Notes: a model not told the origin generated them from the letters alone. Shown: positions 43,335 through 54,414, counted from the first letter of the stretch. The stretch: 64,000 nt of DNA from Maribrevibacterium harenarium (GCF_006385675.1 NZ_VFRR01000010.1:1-64000); one strand, 5' to 3'. Numbers and translations: made by a program.

Positions 43335-44714
43335 CTATGGGTTGAAGTACTTCTTCACCACCTCGGCAAAGGCCAGATCCACTTCGTGCTCGTTGGTGTG
43401 AGCACCAGTGTTGATAACGCATTCTCCAGCTACGAAGACGTCTTTTATCGGGTTGTTGTTTAGTCCAAACAGCCAACGGTTAAGTAAATCTTGCGGTTTA
43501 CTCCCATGGATAAAGGGTTCTGCTTCATCCCATACCATAAAGTCGGCGCGACAACCGACAGCGAGCCCCAGTTTTACACCACAGGCTTGGCTGCCGCCTT
43601 TTAGAGCTTGGTTAAACAGGTGGTCGCCGATGCGTTGTTGGCTGGGGCTGTTGGGATCATGGTTATAGAGGCAATTACGCTTACGTTCTTTGAGTCGTTG
43701 GCCGTATTCAAACCAGCGCAGTTCCTCTTGCAGCGAGGTGCTCACATGACTGTCGCTGCCAACGCCCCAGATGCCACCAGCCTGTTCAAATGCAACCGCA
43801 GGGAACAGTCCATCCCCGAGATTGGCCTCAGTGGTGGTGCAAATCCCCACCGTAGCGCCTGCGTTTGCTATCCCTTGCACTTCCTCTGGGGAAAGGTGGG
43901 TAGCGTGGATCAGTGCCCAGTGTTTGTTTATCTTGCATTCATCCAGTAGCCATTGCACCGGGCGTTTTTGGCTAAAAGTGAGGCAGTCATCCACTTCTTT
44001 GGTTTGCTCGGCGATATGGATGTGAATAGGTTGATTTTGGTGTAGTTCGCCAATCACAGTATGAATAGCATCGAAATCGGTGGCGCGTAAGGAATGAAAG
44101 CACAGCCCCATTTGATGTAGCGGGTAGCCTTGAACCTTTCGCTCATAAGCACGAAATTGCTCAATGTAGTTTTGGGTGGACTGAATAAAACGCCCTTGCC
44201 CGGAGTTAGGTGTTTGCTGTCCGAACCCCGAATACTGGTATAAAGCGGGCAATAATGTCACCCCCATACCGATTTTTTGCCCGGCGCGGAAAATGGCTTC
44301 ACCAAGCTCTGTGACATTTGTGTAGGGGGTGCCATCCGGTTGATTATGAAGGTAATGGAACTCCGCCACATGGCTGAACCCGCCCTTTAGTAGCTCGATG
44401 TAGAGCTTGCTGGCGATGATTTCTAACTCGTCTGGCGAGAGCTCTGTCGCGGTTTGATACATTACATCCCGCCAACTCCAAAAACTGTCCTCCGGGTTGG
44501 TGGCGATTTCCGCCATGCCTGCCATCAGGCGTTGAAATGCGTGGGAGTGTAGATTCGCAACCGTAGGCAACACGGGGCCATCAAGGACGGTATCTGCTGT
44601 TGTCACATCGGCGTTAGGTGTGATTTCGATGAAAGTACCTTGATCGACAGTCAGCATAACATTATGGGCCCAGCCCTGTTCGAGGTAAGCCAATGGAGCA
44701 AAGTAGCGAGTCAT
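43335..44714 (-). CDS. hutF: Formimidoylglutamate deiminase
   Basis: Converts N-formimidoyl-L-glutamate to N-formyl-L-glutamate plus ammonia, the fourth step of histidine degradation in the five-step route. A 459-residue amidohydrolase: metal motif VANLHSHAFQRLMAG (HxH), HIHIAEQTKEVDDC, ALIHATHL and the Asp in GVGSDSHVS. ATG 44714 starts MTRYFAPLAYL; the frame is open to 44735, but only through a TTG overlapping its own ribosome site. It is divergent from hutC with a HutC operator between them. Confidence 0.93.
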   Translation of the reverse strand: MTRYFAPLAYLEQGWAHNVMLTVDQGTFIEITPNADVTTADTVLDGPVLPTVANLHSHAFQRLMAGMAEIATNPEDSFWSWRDVMYQTATELSPDELEIIASKLYIELLKGGFSHVAEFHYLHNQPDGTPYTNVTELGEAIFRAGQKIGMGVTLLPALYQYSGFGQQTPNSGQGRFIQSTQNYIEQFRAYERKVQGYPLHQMGLCFHSLRATDFDAIHTVIGELHQNQPIHIHIAEQTKEVDDCLTFSQKRPVQWLLDECKINKHWALIHATHLSPEEVQGIANAGATVGICTTTEANLGDGLFPAVAFEQAGGIWGVGSDSHVSTSLQEELRWFEYGQRLKERKRNCLYNHDPNSPSQQRIGDHLFNQALKGGSQACGVKLGLAVGCRADFMVWDEAEPFIHGSKPQDLLNRWLFGLNNNPIKDVFVAGECVINTGAHTNEHEVDLAFAEVVKKYFNP

Positions 44715-44745
44715 AGTGTAATTACCTTGGTTCAAACTTTATAAA

Positions 44746-44757
44746 TGTATATACAAG
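44746..44757. promoter_or_regulatory. HutC operator in the hutF-hutC gap
   Basis: TGTATATACAAG fits the known HutC site of pseudomonads (CTTGTATATACAAG type) in one full and one partial arm. It lies between the divergent hutF and hutC starts. Confidence 0.7.
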
Positions 44758-44827
44758 CTAATGTTTTTAAATACAAGCAACAAGGGTATACTTTTACTTT
44801 CTGCTTTAAGCTCAACTGGGAACCACC

Positions 44828-45583
44828 GTGGCTGATTCGACACCCTCTTTGCTGGATAACTTCTTTTCCGATTTGCCGGATACCCCTGCTCCCATCTATG
44901 CGCGCTTAAAGCAAGCGATCGCTCACAAAGTGGCATCTGGACAATGGCAACCAAACCAACGGGTGCCTTCGGAAGCGGAATGGGTGAAGGCACTGAATGT
45001 CAGCCGCATGACCGTTAATCGCGCCTTGCGTGAATTGACCGCAGAAGGTGTGCTGACCAGACAGCAAGGTTTGGGGACCTTTGTTGCACAGAAGAAGGCC
45101 CATTCGGCTTTGTTTGAAGTGCACAATATTGCCGAAGAAGTGGCGTCCCGCGGCGGTGTTTATCGTGCAGAGCAACTGCAACTTCTACGAGGTAAAGCGA
45201 CGGTGGAAGAGGCGGTAAACCTTGGTATACGTACCAATCAGGAAATTTTCCGCTCGGTCATTTTGCACTTCGAAAATGACCTACCGATCCAGCTAGAAGA
45301 ACGTACCGTGAACGCCGTGTTAGCTCCTGACTATGGCGCTCAAGACTTCACCCGTCAGACGCCTTATGTCTACTTGATGCAGGCTGCCCCCATGACCGAA
45401 GGAGAGCATTTGGTGGAAGCCGTCCTGCCCAATGAACGTGAATGCGATCTTCTTCAAATCAGTGAATCTGAGCCTTGTTTGCAAATCAAACGCCGCACTT
45501 GGTCTGGGGATCAAATAGTAACGGCAGCCCGTTTACTGCACCCTGGTAGCCGTTTCCAGCTGTTCGGACACTTTAGTCGCTAA
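44828..45583 (+). CDS. hutC: Histidine utilisation repressor
   Basis: A 251-residue GntR-family (HutC subgroup) repressor: winged helix (PIYARLKQAIAHKVASGQWQPNQRVPSEAEWVKALNVSRMTVNRALRELTAEG) and a UTRA ligand domain (about 95-245; LQIKRRTWSGDQIVTAARLLHPGSRFQLFG) that senses urocanate. The start is GTG 44828. It lies between two operators, one before hutF/hutC and one before hutU. Confidence 0.93.
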   Translation: MADSTPSLLDNFFSDLPDTPAPIYARLKQAIAHKVASGQWQPNQRVPSEAEWVKALNVSRMTVNRALRELTAEGVLTRQQGLGTFVAQKKAHSALFEVHNIAEEVASRGGVYRAEQLQLLRGKATVEEAVNLGIRTNQEIFRSVILHFENDLPIQLEERTVNAVLAPDYGAQDFTRQTPYVYLMQAAPMTEGEHLVEAVLPNERECDLLQISESEPCLQIKRRTWSGDQIVTAARLLHPGSRFQLFGHFSR

Positions 45584-45664
45584 CCCAAGTCTCCTCGTCA
45601 TTTGACTAGCTCAAGCAAAAAATACTTGCATCAGCAGGCGATCCCTTCTATTTTCTAAAAACAG

Positions 45665-45694
45665 CTTGTATATACATGTTTATAAAAACAAGCA
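45665..45694. promoter_or_regulatory. HutC operator before hutU
   Basis: CTTGTATATACATG (45665-45678) followed after 12 bp by the inverse half-site ACAAGC (45688-45693). It matches the site in the hutF-hutC gap and lies 50-65 bp upstream of hutU. Confidence 0.7.
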
Positions 45695-45730
45695 ATTGAA
45701 CCGATAACAAGAACATCAGAAGGTATCCAT

Positions 45731-47410
45731 ATGACGGACCCACGCTATCGCCAAGGCGAAATTCGCGCCCCTCGCGGCACTCAACTCAATACGAAAAGCT
45801 GGTTAACCGAAGCGCCACTGCGCATGCTGATGAATAACCTCGACCCAGATGTGGCGGAAAACCCTGAAGCGCTGGTGGTATACGGTGGAATCGGGCGTGC
45901 AGCACGCAACTGGGAGTGTTACGACCAGATTGTGGCGACATTGAAGAACCTCGAAGACGATGAAACCTTGTTGGTGCAATCCGGTAAGCCGGTGGGTGTG
46001 TTCAAAACCCATTCAAACGCGCCTCGTGTCTTGATCGCCAATTCCAATCTCGTGCCACACTGGGCGAACTGGGAACATTTCAATGAGTTGGATGCCAAGG
46101 GTTTGGCTATGTATGGTCAGATGACCGCAGGCTCTTGGATTTACATCGGTAGCCAAGGCATCGTTCAAGGCACCTACGAAACCTTCGTCGAAGCCGGGCG
46201 TCAGCATTATGGTGGTGATTTGACGGGGCGTTGGATTCTGACCGCAGGGCTTGGCGGCATGGGCGGCGCGCAACCGCTTGCGGCAACCCTCGCCGGTGCT
46301 TGTTCTTTGAATATTGAATGTCAGCAAAGCCGCATCGATTTCCGTTTGCGTACCCGGTATGTGGATGAGCAAGCAACGGATCTGGACGATGCCTTGGCGC
46401 GTATCAAGCGTTACACCGCCGAAGGCAAAGCCATCTCCATCGCTCTTTGCGGCAATGCCGCTGACATTTTGCCGGAACTGGTGAAACGTGGCGTACGCCC
46501 AGATATGGTGACAGACCAAACTTCTGCCCATGACCCCCTAAATGGTTACCTACCGCAAGGTATGAGCTGGGAAGAATACAAAGACGCTGCACAGAAAGAC
46601 CCTGCGGGCACCACGAAAGCCGCGAAGCAAACTATGGCGGTGCATGTGGCAGCCATGCTTGAGTTCCAAAAAATGGGCGTACCGACGTTTGACTACGGTA
46701 ACAACATCCGCCAAATGGCGTTGGAAGAAGGCGTGGAAAACGCCTTTGACTTCCCAGGGTTTGTACCTGCCTACATTCGCCCACTGTTTTGCCGTGGTAT
46801 CGGCCCGTTCCGTTGGGCGGCGTTGTCCGGCGACCCAGAAGACATTTACAAAACCGATGCCAAGGTCAAAGAGCTGATTCCTGACGATGAGCACCTGCAT
46901 CACTGGCTTGATATGGCGCGAGAACGTATTCAGTTCCAAGGCTTACCGGCGCGAATTTGTTGGGTGGGACTTGGTCAACGGGCGAAACTTGGCCTAGCGT
47001 TCAATGAAATGGTACGTTCCGGCGAGCTGTCTGCGCCGGTAGTCATCGGTCGAGATCACCTCGATTCGGGCTCGGTGGCGAGTCCAAACCGAGAAACCGA
47101 AGGTATGCAAGACGGTTCCGATGCGGTCTCTGACTGGCCGTTGCTGAACGCCTTGTTGAATACGGCATCCGGCGCGACTTGGGTATCGTTACACCACGGC
47201 GGTGGTGTCGGAATGGGCTTCTCGCAACATTCTGGTGTGGTCATCGTCTGTGATGGCACCGACGCAGCAGCCGAGCGTATTGCCCGCGTGCTGCATAATG
47301 ACCCGGCCACCGGCGTCATGCGTCACGCGGATGCGGGTTACGATATTGCCATTGATTGCGCGAAAGAGCAGGGTTTGCACCTGCCGATGATCACTACTCC
47401 AAACAAATAA
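45731..47410 (+). CDS. hutU: Urocanate hydratase
   Basis: Adds water to urocanate to give imidazolonepropionate, step two of histidine degradation; uses tightly bound NAD+ as electrophile. A 559-residue enzyme, the family norm. Motifs: [28 protein letters not shown] (NAD loop), RVLHND-type end, and the active-site Cys in [12 protein letters not shown] near 410. [17 protein letters not shown] is complete. First gene of the hutUHIG operon; 18 bp from the preferred hutH start. Confidence 0.97.
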   Translation: MTDPRYRQGEIRAPRGTQLNTKSWLTEAPLRMLMNNLDPDVAENPEALVVYGGIGRAARNWECYDQIVATLKNLEDDETLLVQSGKPVGVFKTHSNAPRVLIANSNLVPHWANWEHFNELDAKGLAMYGQMTAGSWIYIGSQGIVQGTYETFVEAGRQHYGGDLTGRWILTAGLGGMGGAQPLAATLAGACSLNIECQQSRIDFRLRTRYVDEQATDLDDALARIKRYTAEGKAISIALCGNAADILPELVKRGVRPDMVTDQTSAHDPLNGYLPQGMSWEEYKDAAQKDPAGTTKAAKQTMAVHVAAMLEFQKMGVPTFDYGNNIRQMALEEGVENAFDFPGFVPAYIRPLFCRGIGPFRWAALSGDPEDIYKTDAKVKELIPDDEHLHHWLDMARERIQFQGLPARICWVGLGQRAKLGLAFNEMVRSGELSAPVVIGRDHLDSGSVASPNRETEGMQDGSDAVSDWPLLNALLNTASGATWVSLHHGGGVGMGFSQHSGVVIVCDGTDAAAERIARVLHNDPATGVMRHADAGYDIAIDCAKEQGLHLPMITTPNK

Positions 47411-47427
47411 TGACGGACGAGAAGAAC

Positions 47428-48963
47428 ATGTTTGAACTGATTTTAAAACCAGGCCAATTGACCCTCGCGGATTTGCGCCAAATTAGCCGCCGTCATGTGA
47501 AGCTATCCCTTGCGCCGGAAGCGATTCCGGCGATTCATGCCAGCACCCAAGTGGTGGACGATGTGATTCGGGAAGATCGCACTGTTTATGGCATTAACAC
47601 CGGCTTTGGGCTGTTGGCGAACACGCGTATTGCACCGGAAGATTTAGAAGAGTTGCAGCGCAGTATCGTGCTTTCCCATGCCGCCGGTACGGGGGAATTG
47701 ATGGACGATACCACCGTGAAGATGGTCATGACCCTGAAAGTAAACAGCTTGGCTCGTGGTTTTTCGGGGATTCGTTTAGCGGTGATCGAAGCCCTCATTA
47801 CCTTGATCAACAAAGAAGTGTACCCGTGTATTCCGAAAAAAGGCTCCGTTGGCGCGTCTGGGGATTTGGCACCTTTGGCACACATGAGTGCCGTTTTATT
47901 AGGTGAAGGCAAAGCCCGCTACAAAGGGGAAATTCTATCTGGACAGGCAGCGCTTGCTGTTGCCGGTCTAGAGCCGATTACCCTCGCGCCGAAAGAAGGC
48001 TTGGCATTGTTAAACGGCACCCAAGCGTCCACCGCTTTTGCGTTGGAAGGGCTATTTGAAGCGGAAGATTTGTTTGCGACGGCCATTACCTGTGGTTCTT
48101 TTTCGGTGGAAGCGGCACTTGGTAGTCGTCGCCCATTCGATGATCGCATCCACCAAGTGCGTGGCCACCAAACGCAAATCGATGTAGCGGCGGCTTATCG
48201 TCATTTATTAGGCGAAACCAGTGACATCGGCAGCTCCCACCAAGGCTGCGAAAAGGTACAAGACCCTTATTCGCTGCGCTGCCAGCCACAGGTTATGGGG
48301 GCGTGCTTGGAGCAAATTCGCAATGCGGCCAATACGTTGGTGGTGGAAGCTAACTCCGTATCCGACAACCCGTTGGTATTCGCCGAAGACGGGGACATTA
48401 TCTCCGGCGGAAATTTCCATGCGGAGCCCGTCGCTATGGCGGCGGATAATCTCGCTCTCGCCATTGCCGAAATCGGCAGCTTGTCCGAGCGCCGTATGGC
48501 GTTGTTGATCGACAGCGGTTTGAGCAAACTGCCGCCATTTTTGGTGGATAATGGCGGCGTCAACTCGGGCTTTATGATTGCCCAAGTAACCGCGGCGGCG
48601 TTGGCAAGTGAAAACAAAACCTTCGCCCACCCGGCGTCTGTTGACAGCTTGCCAACCTCGGCCAACCAAGAAGACCACGTCTCTATGGCAACTTTCGCAG
48701 CGCGCCGTTTGCGTGATATGTCGGAAAACACCCGTGGGATTTTAGCTGTGGAACTATTGGCATCGGTTCAAGGTTTGGATTTCCGTGCACCACTGAAAAC
48801 CACGCCGGTATTGGAGCAAGCCAAAGCTGAGCTGCGTTCCCATGTACCCTTCTACGATAAAGATCGCTACTTCGCGGCGGATATCGAAAAAGCCACGGAT
48901 CTGATCAAAAGTGCCGCCCACAATGGTCTGATGCCAACTGGCTTGTTGCCAAGCTTGAACTAG
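47428..48963 (+). CDS. hutH: Histidine ammonia-lyase
   Basis: Deaminates L-histidine to urocanate, step one. A 511-residue enzyme with the MIO-forming Ala-Ser-Gly in [14 protein letters not shown] (residues ~140-150) and the catalytic Tyr in VYGINTGFG near 53. ATG 47428 starts [17 protein letters not shown] and matches the family length; an ATG at 47410 overlapping the hutU stop would add six residues. It is followed by hutI after 24 bp. Confidence 0.97.
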   Translation: MFELILKPGQLTLADLRQISRRHVKLSLAPEAIPAIHASTQVVDDVIREDRTVYGINTGFGLLANTRIAPEDLEELQRSIVLSHAAGTGELMDDTTVKMVMTLKVNSLARGFSGIRLAVIEALITLINKEVYPCIPKKGSVGASGDLAPLAHMSAVLLGEGKARYKGEILSGQAALAVAGLEPITLAPKEGLALLNGTQASTAFALEGLFEAEDLFATAITCGSFSVEAALGSRRPFDDRIHQVRGHQTQIDVAAAYRHLLGETSDIGSSHQGCEKVQDPYSLRCQPQVMGACLEQIRNAANTLVVEANSVSDNPLVFAEDGDIISGGNFHAEPVAMAADNLALAIAEIGSLSERRMALLIDSGLSKLPPFLVDNGGVNSGFMIAQVTAAALASENKTFAHPASVDSLPTSANQEDHVSMATFAARRLRDMSENTRGILAVELLASVQGLDFRAPLKTTPVLEQAKAELRSHVPFYDKDRYFAADIEKATDLIKSAAHNGLMPTGLLPSLN

Positions 48964-48987
48964 TCGGGCGATTAACAGGAGCATGGT

Positions 48988-50220
48988 ATGACAGACCACG
49001 ACACAACATTCCAGTGGGATAGCCTTTGGCTGGGTGCCAATATTGCCACCATGAAAGGCGGGCAATATAACCTGATCGAGCAGGGTGCAATTGGTGTGCG
49101 CAATGGCCATATTGCGTGGATTGGCGTACAAGGCGACCTGCCGGAAGGCTATGAAGCCAAGCAAACCTATCACTTGGAAGGTGGCTTGATCACGCCCGGT
49201 CTCGTGGACTGTCATACGCACCTGATCTTTGGTGGTAATCGCGCCAATGAGTTTGAAATGCGGCTCAATGGCGCTAGTTACCAGGACATTGCCAATGCCG
49301 GTGGTGGCATTATTTCCTCGGTCAAAGCCACTCGCGCTGCCAGCGTGGCTGAACTGGTTGCAACGGCACAGCCTCGCTTAGCAAGCCTCATGGCCGATGG
49401 CGTCACTACGGTTGAAATCAAATCCGGCTATGGTCTCAACTTGCAAAGCGAGATAGATATGCTTCGCGCTGCCAAAGCTTTGCTAGACGCCAATCCGGTC
49501 GATGTGAAAACCACCTGTTTGGCCGCTCATGCCTTACCGCCGGAGTATGCGGGTCGTGCCGATGACTACATCAACTATCTGTGCGATGAGGTCTTGCCCA
49601 AAGTAGCGCAGCTTGGTTTAGCCGATGCGGTGGATGCGTTCTGTGAAGGCATTGGATTTTCCGTGGCTCAAACCGAGCGCTATTTCAACGCGGCGACCCA
49701 ATTGGATTTGCCGGTGAAACTGCATGCCGAGCAGTTATCATCGCTGGGCGGTTCAACCATGGCGGCAGGCTTTCGTGCCTTGTCGGTGGATCATTTGGAA
49801 TACGTGACCGAAGAGGATGTGCAGGCCATGGCCGCGGCGGGAACCGTGGCGGTGATTTTGCCCGGTGCATTTTACATGTTGCGGGAAACCCAAAAGCCTC
49901 CCATTGAACTCTTTCGCAAACACAAGGTGCCTATGGCCATCGCTACCGATGCCAACCCTGGCACCGCGCCGGTGTTGTCACTACGCTTAATGATGAACAT
50001 GGCGTGTACCCTATTTGGCATGACGCCGGAGGAAGCTCTTGCTGGGGCAACGCTTTACGGGGCAAAAGCACTCGGGGTAGATCATCAAGTTGGCTCCCTA
50101 GAAGTGGGGAAAAAGGCTAACTTTATCCACTGGAATGTGAGTGCCCCCGGCGAACTAAGCTACTGGCTTGGCGGTCAACTGCTACAAAGACGAGTGTATT
50201 TAGGGGAGGTATCTGAATGA
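48988..50220 (+). CDS. hutI: Imidazolonepropionase
   Basis: Hydrolyses imidazolone-5-propionate to formimidoylglutamate, step three. A 410-residue amidohydrolase with metal motif [35 protein letters not shown] and the distal Asp in [12 protein letters not shown]. Length matches the family. AACAGGAGC precedes ATG 48988. Its stop overlaps the hutG start (ATGA). Confidence 0.97.
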   Translation: MTDHDTTFQWDSLWLGANIATMKGGQYNLIEQGAIGVRNGHIAWIGVQGDLPEGYEAKQTYHLEGGLITPGLVDCHTHLIFGGNRANEFEMRLNGASYQDIANAGGGIISSVKATRAASVAELVATAQPRLASLMADGVTTVEIKSGYGLNLQSEIDMLRAAKALLDANPVDVKTTCLAAHALPPEYAGRADDYINYLCDEVLPKVAQLGLADAVDAFCEGIGFSVAQTERYFNAATQLDLPVKLHAEQLSSLGGSTMAAGFRALSVDHLEYVTEEDVQAMAAAGTVAVILPGAFYMLRETQKPPIELFRKHKVPMAIATDANPGTAPVLSLRLMMNMACTLFGMTPEEALAGATLYGAKALGVDHQVGSLEVGKKANFIHWNVSAPGELSYWLGGQLLQRRVYLGEVSE

Positions 50221-51032
50221 CGAAAATGAGTGAAGCGGCATTCGAATTTGAACAGGGCGATTCACCGTTATTGGTGAGTATGCCCCATTCAGGGCTTCAT
50301 CTCACCGATGAGGTAAAGGCTGGACTCACAGAACCGGCACAGGCTTTACCCGATACTGATTGGTATATACCTGAATTATATGGCTTTTTAGCTGAGCTAA
50401 ACGTCTCTCGCATTTCGGCTAACTACTCTCGCTATGTGATCGATTTAAACCGCCCCTATGATGACAAGCCCTTGTATCAAACCAAAACCACCGGCTTGTT
50501 CCCCGACATTCTATTCGCTGACGAGCCCCTCTTTTTTGCGGGAAAAACACCTTCGCCAGAACATCGGGCATGGTGCAAGGAACACATTTGGCGTCCTTAT
50601 CATCAAACCATCGCGAATGAGCTTGCGCGCTTAAAAGCCAAATTTGGCTACGCCATTTTGTTTGATGCCCACTCCATTGCTGCCGAAGTCCCTATGCTAT
50701 TTGATGGCACCCTGCCGGACTTTAACTGGGGAACCAATGAAGGTAAGGCCTGTGATGAACGCCTTAGCGCAGCGGTTTCCTCCGTGATCGACACCGATTA
50801 CAGCCAAGTTACCAATGGTCGCTTTAAAGGCGGCTACATCACCCGCCACTTCGGCCAACCTGCTGATCATATTCATGCTATCCAGCTAGAATTGTCTCAA
50901 GCGACTTACCTCGATTCCGAAGCAGCGAAGCACCATCAATACCAACTGGATGGGACGAAACTGCCTAAAATACAACAGCAGCTCAAAGACGTGATAGCGT
51001 CGATACGACTGATATCTTTGAGTGATGGTTAG
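50217..51032 (+). CDS. hutG: N-formylglutamate deformylase
   Basis: Cleaves N-formyl-L-glutamate to formate and glutamate, the last step after HutF. A 271-residue FGase-family protein: SMPHSGLHL at the start, [27 protein letters not shown] and [13 protein letters not shown]. The pairing with HutF closes the five-step pathway. It is translated from an ATGA overlap with hutI and ends the operon. Confidence 0.95.
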   Translation: MTKMSEAAFEFEQGDSPLLVSMPHSGLHLTDEVKAGLTEPAQALPDTDWYIPELYGFLAELNVSRISANYSRYVIDLNRPYDDKPLYQTKTTGLFPDILFADEPLFFAGKTPSPEHRAWCKEHIWRPYHQTIANELARLKAKFGYAILFDAHSIAAEVPMLFDGTLPDFNWGTNEGKACDERLSAAVSSVIDTDYSQVTNGRFKGGYITRHFGQPADHIHAIQLELSQATYLDSEAAKHHQYQLDGTKLPKIQQQLKDVIASIRLISLSDG

Positions 51033-51123
51033 GAAGTCCGGCAAAGGGCTGATCATTTAATGTTCAGTTAAGAGAGCTTTTCTACTTTGTATAAAACCTA
51101 ATAACAAAAGTAGTGAGCTGAAC

Positions 51124-52887
51124 ATGTCAAAATATCTTCTTCGAGCAAAATGGCTGAAAGCCCATTGGGCGCTGTTGCCACTTACCTACACCTTAGTAGC
51201 CTGTAACCCTAACAGCACCAGTGATAGCACCACATCCCCGTCTGCTTACCAAGAGGATAGCGCTGAGGTAGCGGAGCAAGACAGTGATGCTGACGACAGT
51301 AAGGAAGGCATCGTTAGCCTCGCTATCACGGATAATCTGAGTACCGATTACGCGGAAGTGTGGGTGTCGGTTAAAGAAATTGATGTGAAAACTGGGGGGG
51401 ATTCACAGACTTTGTACAAAAATTCAACGGGGCTAGCAGTCAATCTGAGTGAGCTAACGGATGTCAGCCAAGTGCTAAGTCAGTCATCCTTGCCGGTGGG
51501 AACCTATACGGATTTTTCCGTGACCTTAGGCACTGATGTGGTGTTGGTGGATGGCAATGGCGTTGTTACCAATGCAAAGTTAAGCAATAGTCAGACCGAC
51601 GTAGAATGGCCCGTAAATGGGACTCTGGCCGTTGCTAGTGGTGCGGTCAGTCAACTGAGTTTGGACTTCAATCTTGCTCAGTTTAGTTATGACGCGAACA
51701 CTAAGTTGGTGACGGGGGTGATTTCGCAGCTAGCGGACAGCGAATATCGTGCACCGTATGCTCATATGACGGGTACGCTATCGGCGGTGAACGGTTCTCA
51801 GTTGACGATTACGCCATTTAATAATGCGGTTCCTCTGACGGTAAATACCGATACGGCAACGCGTATTTACAACGGTCATGCCCTTTCTTCCTTAGATCAG
51901 CTTGTTGTTGGTGATCAGGTCGAATTTTATGGCCAATACAATGCCGACCAGAACACGATACTTGCCTATAAAATTGAAACCGATACCCGCTATGTACTAA
52001 CCGGTGAAGTCTCAAGTGACACTGAACGAGGTAAAGTCGAAGGGATCATCCAATCCGTCGATGGCGAGACGCTGACACTAGACCTTAAACAGTCTGACCG
52101 ATTGCCGACCCAAAACAGCATCACCATTAGCAATGTGTTGAATGCCAACTATAAAACGGGTTCATCGTCAGCGTTAGCGGCAAACCAATCGATTGAAGTG
52201 CGTGGTATGTGGACCACGACCGGCTTTTCTGCCTCGTTAATCGAAATCGAGGGCGCCTCCGATTCCGACCGTGAACACCAATATCAAGATAGTTATGTGG
52301 AGTTAAAGGGGGTGATCTCTGATCTAGGAACAGACCAAGCCACCTTGACCATCGCCGATGTGGAGCATTCTCAAACCTACACAATAGGGCAGACGGTGTC
52401 GCTCGATTTGTCTCAAGCTTGGTTTGAAAATGCAGATAAAACTTGTCTAACTGATGGGGCCTATGTGGAGGCAAAAGGCGCCGCGACGGACACTGGTTTG
52501 CAAGTTAATCGCTTAGAAATTAAAGCCGCTTGTCTTGGTCAAAATGGCGTGAGTCAATTGCATGATGAGTCTGAAAACGACGATGGCTCCGGCGACGACT
52601 ATGACACCGAAAGCGATCATGATCGATACGTCTTAAATGACGTGTCCAATGACAACGACAGTCGTGCGGAGGTGGAAGGTATAGTTCAATCCATCAATGG
52701 CACAACCCTAACGATGACCGTGCGCAAGTATGAGCATATGACGTTGGCGCAAAACACCGTCACGGTGAATGTGAGCAGTGCTTGGTATGACGACGGCCCA
52801 GCCAGTAACCTAGCCGTTGGACGTTATATCGAAGTGAAAGGGACTTGGGATGGTTCTAGCATGAGCGCCAGAAAAGTGTCTTTTTAA
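51124..52887 (+). CDS. DUF4382/DUF5666 repeat lipoprotein
   Basis: A 587-residue surface or periplasmic lipoprotein: lipobox LVAC near residue 27 and an acidic Ser/Asp-rich linker (AEVAEQDSDADDSKEG). A DUF4382 domain (about 60-205) is followed by four DUF5666-like beta repeats with recurring patterns: GTLSAVNGSQLTI, GIIQSVDGETLTLD, GVISDLGTDQATLTI, GIVQSINGTTLTM, each ending in 'EVKG/EVRG/EFYG...'. Between repeats 3 and 4 lies a very acidic stretch (ESENDDGSGDDYDTESDHD). The fold suggests binding or scaffolding; no function is known. Confidence 0.8.
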   Translation: MSKYLLRAKWLKAHWALLPLTYTLVACNPNSTSDSTTSPSAYQEDSAEVAEQDSDADDSKEGIVSLAITDNLSTDYAEVWVSVKEIDVKTGGDSQTLYKNSTGLAVNLSELTDVSQVLSQSSLPVGTYTDFSVTLGTDVVLVDGNGVVTNAKLSNSQTDVEWPVNGTLAVASGAVSQLSLDFNLAQFSYDANTKLVTGVISQLADSEYRAPYAHMTGTLSAVNGSQLTITPFNNAVPLTVNTDTATRIYNGHALSSLDQLVVGDQVEFYGQYNADQNTILAYKIETDTRYVLTGEVSSDTERGKVEGIIQSVDGETLTLDLKQSDRLPTQNSITISNVLNANYKTGSSSALAANQSIEVRGMWTTTGFSASLIEIEGASDSDREHQYQDSYVELKGVISDLGTDQATLTIADVEHSQTYTIGQTVSLDLSQAWFENADKTCLTDGAYVEAKGAATDTGLQVNRLEIKAACLGQNGVSQLHDESENDDGSGDDYDTESDHDRYVLNDVSNDNDSRAEVEGIVQSINGTTLTMTVRKYEHMTLAQNTVTVNVSSAWYDDGPASNLAVGRYIEVKGTWDGSSMSARKVSF

Positions 52888-52907
52888 TCAGTGAAATCTT
52901 TATTAAG

Positions 52908-52937
52908 AAAAATGGCTCATGTCGTGAGCCATTTTTT
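52908..52937 (+). terminator. Intrinsic terminator after the repeat lipoprotein gene
   Basis: AAATGGCTCA-TGTCG-TGAGCCATTT followed by a T-run. It also lies upstream of the convergent lipoprotein stop and has an A-run on the left, so it can work in both directions. Confidence 0.85.
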
Positions 52938-52963
52938 TATCTCCACGTCTTGATGTTCTTTTC

Positions 52964-53728
52964 TTATTGTCGGAGTTGAACATGATGAATGGCGGAAGCG
53001 TTGAATAGATAGGCATCCAAGTAGGTGTAAGTCTCATCCTGAGTCTGTTGCATGTAGCCGGTGTAACTACCGTTGTGTGAACTGTCCACACAGTTAGATA
53101 GGTCGGCGTTCAGATAGAACTCCGCGTAACGGTATAGATTCGTTTGAGTTTCTAATTTGATAGTACAGTTCGATTCGATTGCTCGAATGGTGCTGTCGCC
53201 ATCACTCAAATTCACCGCATTGGATGACGAACCGACGTACTCATACCAGCGCCCATCCAAGTCGTAGTAATCCACATCTTGCCTAAAACTGCTGTTTTTA
53301 GTGTTATCTAGACTCATAGTGAAACTGACATCGACGTAGATATTGCTGGTATCGAGGTTGGATTTAATCGTGCCGCGAAATTGAGATTCGGAGATGGTCA
53401 GTTTGCTATCAAGGGAGTGACGCGTACCGTTGGCGTGATAGTAAAGGGTGCCAGCAGCTTCCCCGTCAGCATTCCAATCCAAGTCACCGTAGATTATCTC
53501 CCCATCGTTTTTAGTCAAAATGACCATCCCGGATTCGCTGACAAAGCCAGACCAGGATTTTGTCGTCGTTTGAATTTCTACGTTAATGACTTCTTTCTCG
53601 GTCGCCGAGCCAGACCAAAAACCAATGGCTGCGATGGGCAAGGAGTAATCGACGCTTTCTTGTGACGTGTTGGTACTGACACAGCCAGTTAACAGCAAAA
53701 TGAGTGGGGCAAGGTAACGGGTGAACAT
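52964..53728 (-). CDS. Lipoprotein of unknown function
   Basis: About 254 residues; lipobox LLTGC near residue 15, starting at ATG 53728 behind GAGGA (the frame is open to 53767). The mature region is beta-rich with repeated motifs of WSGFVSESGMVILTKNDGEIIYGDLDWNADG and SESQFRGTIKSNLDTSNIYVDVSFTM type, then a C-terminal part with two Cys (SNCTIKLETQ, LSNCVDSSHNGSYTGYM) that may form a disulfide. I recognise no family. Convergent with the preceding repeat lipoprotein gene. Confidence 0.65.
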   Translation of the reverse strand: MFTRYLAPLILLLTGCVSTNTSQESVDYSLPIAAIGFWSGSATEKEVINVEIQTTTKSWSGFVSESGMVILTKNDGEIIYGDLDWNADGEAAGTLYYHANGTRHSLDSKLTISESQFRGTIKSNLDTSNIYVDVSFTMSLDNTKNSSFRQDVDYYDLDGRWYEYVGSSSNAVNLSDGDSTIRAIESNCTIKLETQTNLYRYAEFYLNADLSNCVDSSHNGSYTGYMQQTQDETYTYLDAYLFNASAIHHVQLRQ

Positions 53729-53853
53729 ACTGTCCTCGATAATCCTAAAGAGAGAACAGTATGCCATATCTACTACGCAACCTAGGGATGTAGTGGCTTC
53801 TAGGTGGAGTTTATTGATTTAACGCAATTTGCAAAGTGCTAAAGGAACCAAGA

Positions 53854-54414
53854 TTAAAGCTTGTAACCCACCGACGCGCCTAGCATCACGCCATTTTCCA
53901 CGCTTGGGTGAATGGTGTAACGGCTAAACAGGTATAGCTCGACCCCTTGAGACTCGATGGAAAAGCCAAGTTCTGGGTAGACGGCAGCGAACATATCCGA
54001 CTTACAGAACGCATCTTGCTCGCCTTCATCATCACATTCGTTGCTAGCGATGTAGGCACCAAAGCCGACCATAGGGCGTGCGGAGAAATCAGGGTTAAAG
54101 TTACCGATGGCATACAACAATGAGCCCGTGGCACCGAAGTTTAAACCCTCAAAAAAGTCGCCGCCGGTGTGAAACATAGTTACTGCCCCACGGCCCGACC
54201 AGTTGTCATCGAATAAAACGCGAAGACCTGATTCCAAGCCCCAAAGATCCACATCGTCAGAGGTTTCATTGAAGGCGCTGGCAAAGAAGAAGGTATTTTC
54301 TGGCTGGAAATCTTCCGATGGCATGGGTGGTTCAAATACGTCCTCGGCAAAAGCGGTAGAAGAAAGAGCGAGGCTAGCCGCTACAGCGGAGGAAACAAGT
54401 AATTTGCGAAGCAT
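53854..54414 (-). CDS. Putative outer-membrane beta-barrel protein
   Basis: A 186-residue exported protein: signal peptide MLRKLLVSSAVAASLALSSTAFA, an acidic N-terminal stretch (EDVFEPPMPSEDFQPEN), then alternating beta segments ending in the C-terminal pattern GVMLGASVGYKL, typical of outer-membrane barrels. Two Cys (NECDDEGEQDAFCKSD) probably bridge an extracellular loop. Resembles small OmpW-like barrels in size; family not certain. ATG 54414 chosen behind AAGGG. Confidence 0.65.
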   Translation of the reverse strand: MLRKLLVSSAVAASLALSSTAFAEDVFEPPMPSEDFQPENTFFFASAFNETSDDVDLWGLESGLRVLFDDNWSGRGAVTMFHTGGDFFEGLNFGATGSLLYAIGNFNPDFSARPMVGFGAYIASNECDDEGEQDAFCKSDMFAAVYPELGFSIESQGVELYLFSRYTIHPSVENGVMLGASVGYKL

